DNA of 64,000 bases from an uncultured Candidatus Nemicrothrix sp. (GCA_913055915.1 CAJXKL010000010.1:1-64000); one strand, 5' to 3'. Numbered from the stretch's first letter, positions 8,698 through 16,830 are shown. Program-made: numbers and translations. The notes: generated by a model from the letters alone, not told the origin.

Positions 8698-9618
8698 TCA
8701 GTAACCGAGAGCCACGTCCACTGTGGCCAGCAGGTCTCTGTGTTCCACGAACCGCCGCACGTTCTCCTCGACGAACGGGGTGAGCAGCGCAAGGCCCATC
8801 TCGGGTGTGTTGCCGATGTGAGGCGTGATGAGGCAGTTCGGAAGGGACCAGAGCGGGTGATCGTCGGGTAGGGGTTCCGGGTCGGTCACATCGAGGGCGG
8901 CGCCCCCGATGCTGCGCTCGGTGAGGGCTGCTAGGAGATCCTCGGTGACGACGTGGCCACCTCGGGCCACGTTCACTATCCAGGCGTCATCAGGTAGCAG
9001 GTCCATCCTGTGTGAGTCGATGATCCCGGTGGTCTCGCGGGTGAGGGCAAGGGCCAGCACCAGGATGTCGGTCAGGGGTAGGACATCGTCGAGGAGGTCG
9101 ACGGTGACCGTGTAGTCAGCTCCGGCGAACGCGGCGCTGCTTCGCCTGACCACGGTCGTCTGGCAGTCAAAGGGGGCCAGCAGGGGCAGGAGGCTGGTAG
9201 CGATGCCTCCACCTCCCAGCACGGTGACACGCGAGTTCGCCAGTTGGCGACCAACGGGGCCCGACCAGGTGCTGGCCCGGGAGTAGCCGTGGAGGTTCTT
9301 GCAGGTAGCAAGGATGAGCGCCAGTACCGTCTCTGCTACCGCGGGTGCGTAGATCCCCTTTCCACAGGTCCACCTGAGACGGTTGTCGAGGTGGTGTGCG
9401 AACGGCTCGATTCCCGCATAGGGCAGTTGCACCCAGGTCAGGTGGTCGGCCCCGTTGACAACCGTGGGAAACAGGTCGGGCCTTGCGGGATCGGCCCACA
9501 CGAGTCCCTCCGCAGCAGAGGGCTCAGCCAACACGGCACCGGCTCGTTCAACAGCTGCACACATCGCCTCGTACATCTGAGGCCTTGTGTCGGGGGCCAC
9601 CGCCACTGGTCGGGTCAC
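8698..9618 (-). CDS. D-isomer specific 2-hydroxyacid dehydrogenase, NAD-binding
   Basis: A 306-residue protein of the D-2-hydroxyacid dehydrogenase family. The dinucleotide-binding motif is seen as VTVLGGGGIATSLL, and the NVARGGHVV, DVTDPEPLP and LPNCLITPHIGN segments carry the catalytic Arg, the acidic residue and His. It should reduce a 2-keto acid with NAD(P)H in the cytoplasm; the specific acid is unknown. Starting at ATG 9618, it lies 64 bp downstream of the thioredoxin-like gene and 30 bp upstream of the MauE-like gene. Its placement in a redox operon suggests it could be a source or sink of reductant, which is speculative. Confidence 0.87.
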   Translation of the reverse strand: MTRPVAVAPDTRPQMYEAMCAAVERAGAVLAEPSAAEGLVWADPARPDLFPTVVNGADHLTWVQLPYAGIEPFAHHLDNRLRWTCGKGIYAPAVAETVLALILATCKNLHGYSRASTWSGPVGRQLANSRVTVLGGGGIATSLLPLLAPFDCQTTVVRRSSAAFAGADYTVTVDLLDDVLPLTDILVLALALTRETTGIIDSHRMDLLPDDAWIVNVARGGHVVTEDLLAALTERSIGGAALDVTDPEPLPDDHPLWSLPNCLITPHIGNTPEMGLALLTPFVEENVRRFVEHRDLLATVDVALGY

Positions 9619-9682
9619 CCGAAAACCCTACCCATGGGCAGGTTGTTCAACCGGGGAGGTTCCGGCGGGGACGGGTTGTTCG

Positions 9683-10186
9683 TCAGGAGGTGGCAGGGGT
9701 GCCGGCATACGGAGCCGGGTCTCCGGCCGCAGGGATCTCAGGTCGGGTCCACGCTGTCAGATCGGCAAGGCTGGTTGCCACCGCACGCCACGCCTCTGGG
9801 TCCCATCCCTCGGCGGTCGCGATGAGTGAACCGTCCTGTCGGATGGCGACAAATGCGGGAAGGGTCGAGAGGCCGAGAGAACTCACGAGCCCGCTGTCGG
9901 GATCGGCAAGGCTCAGGATCTCGTTGGCCAATGGCCCCATGAAACTGCGGGTTCCGTCACTGTCGGTCCCGCTAACAATGAAGGCGACGCGCACGTCGGC
10001 ACCGCTGAACGCGGTGAGGATCCGCCGCGCGGTGTCAAGAATCCAGGAACTCTCGTGGGTGAACGGGTCCAGCACGACTGCAGCCATGTGGAAGGTTGTC
10101 AGCCACTCGGAGACGGGGCGCGACGTTCCCTCCAGGCTCTGCAACCGAATCTCGTCAAGGTTCTGGGCCGTCTCTGTGTCTGCCAC
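9683..10186 (-). CDS. Thioredoxin-fold protein lacking the CxxC motif
   Basis: A 167-residue soluble protein that looks like a thioredoxin fold: a strand AAVVLDPFTHESSWIL where the redox motif would sit, a central strand VRVAFIVSG, and a cis-Pro segment STLPAFVAIRQDGS followed by an aromatic-containing C-terminal helix. Cysteine is absent from the whole protein, so it cannot be a classical disulfide oxidoreductase. It may be a scaffold, or work with the adjacent selenoproteins. It lies 60 bp downstream of the UGSC gene and 64 bp upstream of the hydroxyacid dehydrogenase. Fold assignment is from pattern only. Confidence 0.65.
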   Translation of the reverse strand: MADTETAQNLDEIRLQSLEGTSRPVSEWLTTFHMAAVVLDPFTHESSWILDTARRILTAFSGADVRVAFIVSGTDSDGTRSFMGPLANEILSLADPDSGLVSSLGLSTLPAFVAIRQDGSLIATAEGWDPEAWRAVATSLADLTAWTRPEIPAAGDPAPYAGTPATS

Positions 10187-10246
10187 GGCGAATGACGCTA
10201 GCGCGCTGGCGTCAGATCCACTGGTTCCTGGCGGGTGGCTCTGAGG

Positions 10247-10795
10247 TCAACCGACTGAGGTGAGGGCCTCAACGAGGGCGTCCACGGCATCATCGGCCAG
10301 TGCTGACATCTCCTCGTCGGTCCTGTCCTGGATGGGGTGTTCCACGAACACCCTTCGAACCGCCAGCCCGAGGGCCCTTGCCTGGACTTCAGCAGCCTCC
10401 TCGAAGGGTCCAGAGGCCACGAACACGCCTGGAACCCCCCGTCGTTCAAGATCGTCGATGTCGTGCACACTGCACGTCGTACAGGATCCTCAATCGGCGA
10501 GCGCTTCGATGACAGCGTCGCAGGTGGTCGCGATCTCGTGGCGAAGGTCAACTGGAGCCGGCTTGGTGAAGGTCGGCTTGGCGTAGCGCTCCACGCCGGC
10601 ACCGATCCTCACAAGGTGCTCCTCGAGCCTGTCGAGGAACACGTTTCCGCGCGGCTTGGAGATATCGAGTAGGCCGATGGTGAGGCCGTCGAGGGTCTCT
10701 GCCCGGTCGGTCAACTCGCGTTCAGCCGCGCGGCCCTCGGCCGTCGGGTCAAGGACAGTCAGGCCTGTCTGGCCTGTCAGGGAAGTGTCTGTCAT
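10247..10795 (-). CDS. UGSC-family selenoprotein with in-frame TGA
   Basis: Seen: from ATG 10793-10795 there are 101 codons, TGA at 10490-10492, then 80 more codons. Reading TGA as Sec gives a 182-residue protein with EALAD-U102-GSCTTCSVHDI, the motif that names the UGSC (seleno)protein family, plus the upstream ERYAKPTFTKPAP segment. A perfect hairpin follows the TGA. The second half, with GVPGVFVASGPFEEAA and VEHPIQDRTDEE, makes no sense as a separate gene. Sec102 with Cys105 or Cys108 probably forms the redox centre; the reaction is not known. Its ATG overlaps the stop of the upstream Sec fusion (ATGA), so the two are co-translated. Confidence 0.9.
10462..10476 (-). promoter_or_regulatory. 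Predicted bacterial SECIS element of the UGSC gene
   Basis: On the minus strand CGTGCA and TGCACG form a perfect 6-bp stem around the loop GTG. The loop starts 19 bases after the TGA at 10490-10492 and begins with G, in keeping with bacterial SECIS rules. Confidence 0.75.
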
Positions 10796-12255
10796 GGCGT
10801 GATCTCCTTCGTTACGGGTTCGCTGCCGGTCGGGCCGTTGACCCAGCCTCCGATGATCGCCGAGAAGAGCCCGGCAGGGCCACCTGCATGGACGACGAGC
10901 AGGCCACCGGGTCGGAATTTGGGTAGAGACATGCCGGCAAAGTCCTGCGGTAGACCCTCCTCTATCGCTCCGGCCCCGACAAGGATCGAGTCGGCATCGA
11001 CCATGAGGTGGCCTGCCAGTTCATCTGCGAAGCGGGAACGGCCCCAGCCGGCATCCCTGTACCTGGCCATGTGCTCCGGGGACAGCACGAGCATTGCGTC
11101 GATTCCCATTACGACACGGGACGAGACCGACCCGAGGAGGGCGTTTGCCAGCATGCGGGTCAGCGAGTCGGCTGATCGGCTCTTCTGGTCCATGAGGATG
11201 TGGGGTCCTTCACCGGCAAAGGCAGTGACCGTGTTCTGGCCAGGACCGGAACCCCTCTCCTCGGAGAGGCTGGTCCACGGCGAGCCGGCCGTGTCCTCGG
11301 CGAAGCAGAAGCCCTGCTTGCCCATGTGGCCGAGGGTGGCCCTGTCGATGCCGCCGGGGGCCCCTCCACCGACATTGCGGACCACCAGCTGGACGGCCCG
11401 CCCGATGGTGCTGTTGGCCCGGTTTCCGTGCCCGAGCACGTTAATGCCGTGGTTCATGCCGATCTGACCGGTTATCGGGCCGCTCACGACCAGCACCGGC
11501 CCCACCGACATCGTCGTGGCAAGGACGCCGTGCATGTTGAAGTCATCGGTACACACGGCTTCGAGGGCCGTGAGCACGACGGGCAGGTGCTCGGGTCTAC
11601 AGCCCGCCATGACGGCGTTGATGGCAACCTTCTCCACAGTGCAGTCGACCAGGTCGGGTGGGACCACGGCCACGAGGTCCGCCGGATTCCGTGATGTCCC
11701 GGTGAGCATCCGTTCGACCCTGTCCTCGGTGGGTGGCACAACAGGGAGGCCGTCGGTCCAGCCTCTGTCGAACATTGCCTCGGCGTCATCTTCGAGAGAG
11801 GCGATCTGGACATGGCGTGACCTGAGGTGTGTATCGGTGGTGGAGTCGTCACCTGGTGCCCCGTACCTGGCCCTCAGCTCGTCGACCCGCCCGGGGTCGG
11901 CTGTGAGCGAGCCTCAACCAGGCTTGAAGGGGGGCAGGTCCGGTCCCAGGCCCGTCTGGCCTGTCAGGCCCTCCCAGGCGTCGCGCAGCCAACCTGTCGT
12001 CCTCTCGACCTCCTGTCCGGCCTCAAACCGCAGCAGCGTGGGAACGGACTCAAGGCCAAGCCCCCAACTCACGAAAAGGTCGGTGTCGTCGACGACCCAC
12101 GGCACTTCGAGCGGAAACGCCGGGTCATCCTGGGTAAATACCGTCAACCCGACCCCGGCAGCCAACTGTTCGAGGACCGGAACCACCAGCTGGCAGGCGG
12201 GACACTCCCGCTTTACCACGGCTACAAGGCCGTCTGGCATCGCGGAGGAACTCAC
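10792..12255 (-). CDS. Thioredoxin domain-Sec-large C-terminal domain fusion selenoprotein (in-frame TGA)
   Basis: Seen: GTG 12253-12255 opens a frame of 113 codons, TGA at 11914-11916, then 373 codons in the same frame to a TGA at 10792. Read as one protein it has 487 residues. Residues 1-100 are a thioredoxin fold with CPAC at 18-21 and cis-Pro in SVPTLLRF. Then PPFKPG-U114-GSL, a linker with RVDELRARYG, and a large domain starting at MFDRGWTDGLPVVPPT. No good start codon with a signal lies between the TGA and that domain, and the conserved-looking linker is lost if the halves are separated. The large domain is unrecognised but Gly-rich with several Cys. GATACT ends 6 bases before the GTG. 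An ATG at 12240 is the alternative start. A SECIS-like hairpin follows the TGA. Confidence 0.82.
11883..11899 (-). promoter_or_regulatory. Predicted bacterial SECIS element of the thioredoxin-Sec fusion
   Basis: On the minus strand CGACCC and GGGTCG form a perfect 6-bp stem around the loop CGGGC. The loop starts 20 bases after the TGA at 11914-11916 and has G second. Geometry is the same as in the two other predicted elements. Confidence 0.72.
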
Positions 12256-12261
12256 GTGTTG

Positions 12262-12267
12262 AGTATC
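12262..12267 (-). promoter_or_regulatory. Possible -10 box of the selenoprotein operon
   Basis: GATACT ends 6 bases before the GTG at 12255, the same spacing as several leaderless starts here. Its first base departs from TANNNT, so support is moderate. Confidence 0.35.
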
Positions 12268-12387
12268 GCGCACGCCGTCGCTGCCACCGGCAGCAGGCAG
12301 CAGCCAGTTCCTGAGACAGCCGCCACCTGAGACATTCGCCACCTGAGACGTCTGACACACCGGCACAAGTGGAATCAGGTCCACTCC

Positions 12388-12393
12388 TACCCT
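12388..12393 (+). promoter_or_regulatory. -10 box of a leaderless promoter (metallo-hydrolase)
   Basis: TACCCT ends 8 bases before ATG 12402. It shares the 146-bp divergent region 12256-12401 with the selenoprotein operon, in which I see no other clear element. Confidence 0.45.
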
Positions 12394-12401
12394 CGTACCC
12401 G

Positions 12402-13301
12402 ATGGCCGGCTCACTTGACGTTCGCTTCTACGGGGTGCGGGGTTCCACCCCCTGTACGTGTGACGCCAACAAGCGCTACGGCGGAAACACCTCCTGTGTC
12501 GTGTTGCAGGCTGACGGCGCCGATCCGATCCTCCTGGACCTCGGTACCGGCCTCCGTCACTTCGGACTGGAAATCGATCGTGAAGCCGACCCGGAACACG
12601 GGGTGGGAGGCGAGCGGCCGAAGTCGACGCCTCCGTTCAGGGGAACGGCGCTTGTCAGCCACCTCCACTGGGACCACGTTCAGGGGCTTCCCTTCTTTGC
12701 GCCGATCAACCGCTCCGGCGCCCACCTCGACGTGTTCGGTCCGGCCGATGGAAACCGCTCGATGGAGGCTGCCTTCTCCTCGTTCATGAACCCGCCCTAC
12801 TTCCCGATCTGCGTAGGTGACCTGGCGGGGAACGTGTCCTTTTTCGACGTCGGCGACGGGAGCATGTCGGTTGGCCCAGCGGTTGTCACCACGCGGCAGG
12901 TGCCACACGTGGGGGTGACCAACGGATACCGGATCGACTGGGGCGATGTGAGCGTCGCCTACATCAGCGACCATCAACAACCTGTCAACGACCCCCTCCG
13001 GGTGGACGAGGCGGTGCTCGAGTTGGCGCAGGGGGTCGACCTCCTTGTCCACGATGCCCAGTTCACCTCCGAGGAGTTCGCCCAGCGGAGCAACTGGGGT
13101 CACAGCACCGTCGCCTATGCGTTGGAGGTGGCCCATCAGGCTTCGGTGTCAGAGTTGGCCCTGTTCCACCACGATCCCTCACACTGTGACGACACCGTTG
13201 ACAGGTTGCTGGAATGGGCCAGCGATACGGCAGAAGGCCTCGACGTTGGGAGGGTCAGCGCACCTGCCGAGGGTCAGACGGTAACGCTGGCGGCCGCATA
13301 G
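12402..13301 (+). CDS. Metallo-beta-lactamase fold hydrolase
   Basis: A 299-residue MBL-fold protein. The metal-binding motif is SHLHWDHVQG near residue 88, with later ligands in PHVGVTNGYR, AYISDHQQ and the C-terminal FHHDPSH. The overall pattern (GVRGSTPCT at the N-terminus, GGNTSCV) resembles phosphodiesterase/lactonase-type members rather than lactamases. It probably hydrolyses a phosphodiester or ester in the cytoplasm; the substrate is unknown. ATG 12402 (MAGSLDV) has a -10 box 8 bases upstream; an upstream ATG at 12369 would place this box inside the gene. It is divergent from the selenoprotein operon. Confidence 0.87.
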   Translation: MAGSLDVRFYGVRGSTPCTCDANKRYGGNTSCVVLQADGADPILLDLGTGLRHFGLEIDREADPEHGVGGERPKSTPPFRGTALVSHLHWDHVQGLPFFAPINRSGAHLDVFGPADGNRSMEAAFSSFMNPPYFPICVGDLAGNVSFFDVGDGSMSVGPAVVTTRQVPHVGVTNGYRIDWGDVSVAYISDHQQPVNDPLRVDEAVLELAQGVDLLVHDAQFTSEEFAQRSNWGHSTVAYALEVAHQASVSELALFHHDPSHCDDTVDRLLEWASDTAEGLDVGRVSAPAEGQTVTLAAA

Positions 13302-13367
13302 TCGGCTACTGGATCACGACGCCACTTCGGCCTGTCCTCGACGGCCTGAACGAGCAGCATGTCGGGT

Positions 13368-13373
13368 TACCCT
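13368..13373 (+). promoter_or_regulatory. Possible -10 box upstream of the flavin reductase gene
   Basis: TACCCT lies 38 bases before the GTG start at 13412; this transcript would have a short leader containing the GGGGGG ribosome-binding site. Nothing else is seen in the 110-bp gap. Confidence 0.3.
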
Positions 13374-13411
13374 CGCAACTACCTTCGCATCGGCAGAGGA
13401 CAGGGGGGCAC

Positions 13412-13948
13412 GTGGCAGCCAGCCAGCAGGACAATCACGAAACCCGGAAGGGTGACATCACCCCCGAGGCCTACCGACAGGTGCTCGGACGCTTCCCGAC
13501 AGGCGTGACCCTCGTTACCGGAATGGATGGCGACGAGCCCCTGGCCGTTGTCATCGGCTCGTTCGTGTCGGTTTCGATGGAGCCCCCTCTCGTCGGATTC
13601 CTTACCGGCGCCGATGCAAGGACCTGGCCTCGGATCAGAGCGGGTGGTTCGTTCTGCGCGAACGTGCTGGCCGACGACCAGGTCGATCTGGCGAACGCCT
13701 TCTTCACCCGCGACGGAGACCCATGGGAGGGAACCAGCTGGGTTCCGGCACTCTCTGGTTCGCCCATGATTCCCGCCTGCGTTGCCAGCATCGACTGTTC
13801 GGTCTTCGATGCAATGGAGGCAGGCGACCATTCGTTCGTGGTGGGTGAAGTTGTCGACCTCAAGGACCATGAGACAGGCGGCTCGCCGCTGGTGTTCCTG
13901 GGTGGCTCGTACGGGTCGTTTGGCCCCAGTGTCGGTTCAGGTTCCTGA
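13412..13948 (+). CDS. Flavin reductase domain (FMN-binding) protein
   Basis: A 178-residue protein of the flavin reductase / HpaC family. Diagnostic parts are YRQVLGRFPTGVTLVTG, the SFVSVSMEPPLVGF strand pair that binds FMN, and the C-terminal GDHSFVVGEV with LVFLGGSYG. Such proteins supply reduced flavin to a monooxygenase or act as stand-alone reductases with NAD(P)H. The GTG start at 13412 has a strong G-rich ribosome-binding site (GGGGGG) ending 3 bases upstream. Its TGA overlaps the next gene's ATG by one base. It ends close to SYGSFGP, typical of the family, so it is complete. Confidence 0.88.
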   Translation: MAASQQDNHETRKGDITPEAYRQVLGRFPTGVTLVTGMDGDEPLAVVIGSFVSVSMEPPLVGFLTGADARTWPRIRAGGSFCANVLADDQVDLANAFFTRDGDPWEGTSWVPALSGSPMIPACVASIDCSVFDAMEAGDHSFVVGEVVDLKDHETGGSPLVFLGGSYGSFGPSVGSGS

Positions 13949-14466
13949 TGCCGCTGTACGCAATGGGCGACGTAGGGCCTGAGGTGCATCACTCCGCCTA
14001 TGTCCATCCTGAGGCGATCCTGATCGGTGCCGTTGTGCTGGGCCCCGAGTCGAGTGTCTGGCCTCATGCCGTCATCAGGGCCGATGACAACCAGATCGTC
14101 ATCGGGGCGAGGTCCTCGGTGCAGGACAACGCCGTCCTCCACTGCACCGCCGACCTGCCGACGATCATCGGCGACGATGTGACCCTTGGCCATCTCTGCC
14201 ACCTTGAGGGCTGCACGATCGAGGACCAGGTCATGGTCGGTGTCGGGTCCGTGGTCCTCCACGAGGCCCTGGTCGGACGGGGTTCGATCGTGGGTGCGAA
14301 CGCAGTTGTACGCAACGGTCAGGTCGTTCCGCCCCTATCGATGGCGTTGGGGGTTCCCGCAACCGTCAGGGAGGGAGTGATGGCCGAGGGCGCCAACCTC
14401 GAGAACGCCGAGGTCTACGTTGAGAGGGCCCGTCTGTTCGCCTCGGTCCTCCGTTGCCTGGACTGA
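13948..14466 (+). CDS. Gamma-class carbonic anhydrase family protein
   Basis: A 172-residue left-handed beta-helix (hexapeptide repeat) protein. Hexapeptide turns are visible from VHPEAILIGAVVLG onward, and the metal-binding His residues are in VLHCTADLP, LGHLCHLEG. It is the length of the YrdA/PaaY-type gamma carbonic anhydrases, which are trimeric, bind zinc or iron and interconvert CO2 and bicarbonate, though many members show no such activity. It is translationally coupled to the flavin reductase by a TGATG overlap. A downstream hydrolase follows at 4 bp, so three genes may form an operon. Confidence 0.88.
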   Translation: MPLYAMGDVGPEVHHSAYVHPEAILIGAVVLGPESSVWPHAVIRADDNQIVIGARSSVQDNAVLHCTADLPTIIGDDVTLGHLCHLEGCTIEDQVMVGVGSVVLHEALVGRGSIVGANAVVRNGQVVPPLSMALGVPATVREGVMAEGANLENAEVYVERARLFASVLRCLD

Positions 14467-14470
14467 GGCA

Positions 14471-15289
14471 GTGGACGGGCGGGCGAACCACCACTACGGG
14501 TCCGGTGGCCTGCGTCTCGCGGCCCACCTCGAGAAGCCTGACCCTGACGAAGTTGCTGTCAACGGCGATCCGCTGCCCGACGAAGGCGTTCCTGCTGTCC
14601 TGATCTGCCACGGCTTTCCCAGTGGCCCCGGCGGGGGAGCCAACTCGCCGGCGACGTTCCCCGAGTTGGCCCGAAGGATCTCCAAGCAGTTGGGGTGGGT
14701 GGCGATGGTTCCCTACCTGCGTGGCATGCCGGGGTCTGAGGGCAACTTCAGCCTTGATGGCTGGCGCGATGACCTGCTGGCAGCGGCGCGACACCTCCGT
14801 GACAGCGACGAAGTCGGGGTGCAGGTAGGCGGCATCTGGGCAGTCGGCTTCGGTACTGGTGCAGGCCTGGCAATCTGTGCTGCTGCCGCAGAGCCGGCGA
14901 TCAGGGGCGTCGGCGCTCTTGCCACTCCTGCCGACTGGTCCGACTGGGCTGACAACCCGCGTCGACTCCTGCTGCACGCACGCGATGCCGGTCTGCTGTC
15001 AGATCCGGAGTTTCCCACTGACTTTCACAGTTGGGCGGGTGCGCTTGGGTCGATCTCCCCGGAAGCATGTGTGGGTGGGCTCAGGCCAAGGAACCTCCTG
15101 TTGGTGCACGGAGGTAACGACAACGCTGTGCCGCCACTCGATGCCCGGGCCCTGGCTGCGGCCCACGGTGCCGCTGACCTGCGCATGATCAGCGGGGCCG
15201 GTCACCATCTCCGCCATGATCCGCGGGCGATTGCAGTGCTTCTGGGCTGGTTGGTGCGCCAGCGCCGCCTGAACGGTCGAATCGGCTGA
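14471..15289 (+). CDS. Alpha/beta hydrolase fold protein
   Basis: A 272-residue hydrolase. The oxyanion region is VLICHGFPSGPGGG, the nucleophile elbow is atypical as AVGFGTGAGLA (Gly-x-Gly in place of Gly-x-Ser at the expected spot), the acid is probably Asp in HGGNDNAVPP, and the catalytic His is in SGAGHHLRHD. If the elbow is aligned correctly the nucleophile Ser is missing and may be Thr. The substrate is unknown. I chose GTG 14471 (VDGRANHHYG), four bases after the carbonic anhydrase stop; the frame is open a little further upstream. It looks like the third gene of that operon. Confidence 0.75.
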   Translation: MDGRANHHYGSGGLRLAAHLEKPDPDEVAVNGDPLPDEGVPAVLICHGFPSGPGGGANSPATFPELARRISKQLGWVAMVPYLRGMPGSEGNFSLDGWRDDLLAAARHLRDSDEVGVQVGGIWAVGFGTGAGLAICAAAAEPAIRGVGALATPADWSDWADNPRRLLLHARDAGLLSDPEFPTDFHSWAGALGSISPEACVGGLRPRNLLLVHGGNDNAVPPLDARALAAAHGAADLRMISGAGHHLRHDPRAIAVLLGWLVRQRRLNGRIG

Positions 15290-15344
15290 TGCCGGAGAGG
15301 CTGCGGTTTCCGTGACCCTCCTGTGAAAACTCTGGCTGGATTGT

Positions 15345-15350
15345 TACTAT
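15345..15350 (+). promoter_or_regulatory. Promoter -10 box upstream of sufB
   Basis: TACTAT at 15345-15350, with TGTGAA 17 bases upstream as a weak -35. Transcription would begin near 15357 and give a leader of about 70 bases before the chosen sufB start, containing a short reading frame at 15371. Confidence 0.4.
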
Positions 15351-15370
15351 CCACATAGGAGAAATACCTG

Positions 15371-15457
15371 ATGTCGGTGCCCGCTGCACCAACATCGCGA
15401 TGCTGGAATCTGGAGTCAAACCCAACATGGCACCTGCCGAGATTGATCTGGACCTGA
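15371..15457 (+). CDS. Possible 28-codon leader ORF overlapping the sufB start
   Basis: ATG 15371 has GGAG 9 bases upstream and opens a frame of 28 codons ending with TGA at 15455-15457, past the sufB ATG at 15427 in another frame. The predicted peptide contains one Cys and three Trp. It may be fortuitous, or translation of it may set access to the sufB start. I have no homolog in mind, and the encoded peptide looks like nothing I know. Confidence 0.25.
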   Translation: MSVPAAPTSRCWNLESNPTWHLPRLIWT

Positions 15458-16830
15458 GCCGCTACAAGCTTGGCTGGAGCGACGCGGAGGACTACGTCTT
15501 CAAGCCCAGGAAGGGCATTGACGAGGCCATGGTCAGGGAGATCTCCGGCATGAAGAGCGAGCCCGACTGGATGACCGACTTCCGCCTCAGGTCCTTCCAG
15601 CGTTTCGGCGTCCGCCCGATGCCCTGGTGGGGTGGAGACATGTCGGGAATCGATTTTGACGACATCTACTACTACATCAAACCTACCGAGGGTCAGGCCG
15701 ACGACTGGGACGACGTTCCCGAGTCCATAAAGAACACCTATGAGAAACTCGGCATTCCCGAGGCCGAGCGCAAGTACCTGGCCGGGGTGACGGCGCAGTA
15801 CGAGTCAGAGGTCGTGTACCACCGGAACCGCGAGGACCTCGAGACCCAGGGCGTCATCTTCTGTGACATGGATACGGCTCTGCGGGAGCACCCCGAGATC
15901 GTTAAGGCCTGGTTCGGCCGGATAATTCCACCCAACGACAACAAGTTCTCGGCGCTCAACTCGGCTGTCTGGAGTGGTGGTTCGTTCATCTACGTACCGC
16001 CCGGCGTGAAGGTGGAGATGCCCCTTCAGGCCTATTTCCGTATCAATGCCGAGAACATGGGTCAGTTTGAGCGCACGTTGATAATTGCCGACGAGGGATC
16101 TGAGGTCCACTACATCGAGGGCTGCTCTGCACCCGTGTACACAACCGATTCTCTCCACTCGGCGGTCGTCGAGATCGTGGTCAGGCCATCGGCACGTGTC
16201 ACCTACACGACCATCCAGAACTGGTCCAACAACGTCTACAACCTTGTCACCAAGCGGGCACGGGTCGAGGCCGAGGGTCACATGGAGTGGATCGACGGCA
16301 ATATCGGATCTCGTCTCACCATGAAGTACCCGGCCGTTGTGCTGGTGGGGCCCAAGGCCTCCGGAGAGGTGCTCTCGGTGGCGTACGCGGGTGACGGCCA
16401 GCACCAGGATGCAGGGGCCAAGATGACCCACGCAGCTCCCGAGACCACCTCCAAGATTGTGTCAAAGTCCATTTCAAAGGACGGCGGTCGTACCAGCTAC
16501 AGGGGCCTCGTGAGGATCGAGGACGACGCATACGGCTGCAAGAGCCATGTCCAGTGCGATGCCCTGATACTCGATGATGACAGCATCTCCGACACCTACC
16601 CGTACATGGAGGTCGGAGCAGCTGACGCCGTGGTGGGGCACGAGGCAACTGTCTCCAAGGTCGCCGATGACCAACTCTTCTACCTGATGAGCAGGGGCCT
16701 GACGGCCGAACAGTCGATGTCAATGGTTGTGAACGGCTTCATCGAGCCGATTACCCGGACCCTGCCAATGGAGTACGCGGTCGAGTGGAGTCGGCTGATT
16801 GAACTGCAGATGGAGGGGTCTGTCGGCTGA
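15427..16830 (+). CDS. sufB: Fe-S cluster assembly protein SufB
   Basis: A 467-residue SufB. Family marks include the N-terminal [18 protein letters not shown], the [16 protein letters not shown] segment, [21 protein letters not shown], and the C-terminal [20 protein letters not shown]. The conserved Cys that bind the nascent cluster or accept sulfur are in IEGCSAPVY and CKSHVQCD. SufB scaffolds cluster formation with SufC and SufD in the cytoplasm. ATG 15427 is preferred since GGAG lies 11 bases upstream; an in-frame ATG at 15400 has no such site. No sufC, sufD or sufS gene is nearby, so the suf genes are dispersed or lie outside the window. Confidence 0.95.
   Translation: MAPAEIDLDLSRYKLGWSDAEDYVFKPRKGIDEAMVREISGMKSEPDWMTDFRLRSFQRFGVRPMPWWGGDMSGIDFDDIYYYIKPTEGQADDWDDVPESIKNTYEKLGIPEAERKYLAGVTAQYESEVVYHRNREDLETQGVIFCDMDTALREHPEIVKAWFGRIIPPNDNKFSALNSAVWSGGSFIYVPPGVKVEMPLQAYFRINAENMGQFERTLIIADEGSEVHYIEGCSAPVYTTDSLHSAVVEIVVRPSARVTYTTIQNWSNNVYNLVTKRARVEAEGHMEWIDGNIGSRLTMKYPAVVLVGPKASGEVLSVAYAGDGQHQDAGAKMTHAAPETTSKIVSKSISKDGGRTSYRGLVRIEDDAYGCKSHVQCDALILDDDSISDTYPYMEVGAADAVVGHEATVSKVADDQLFYLMSRGLTAEQSMSMVVNGFIEPITRTLPMEYAVEWSRLIELQMEGSVG

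Noticed and set aside
15400-15426. Upstream ATG as the sufB start
   Set aside because: It has no ribosome-binding site, while the ATG at 15427 has GGAG at 11 bases and a family-like N-terminus.
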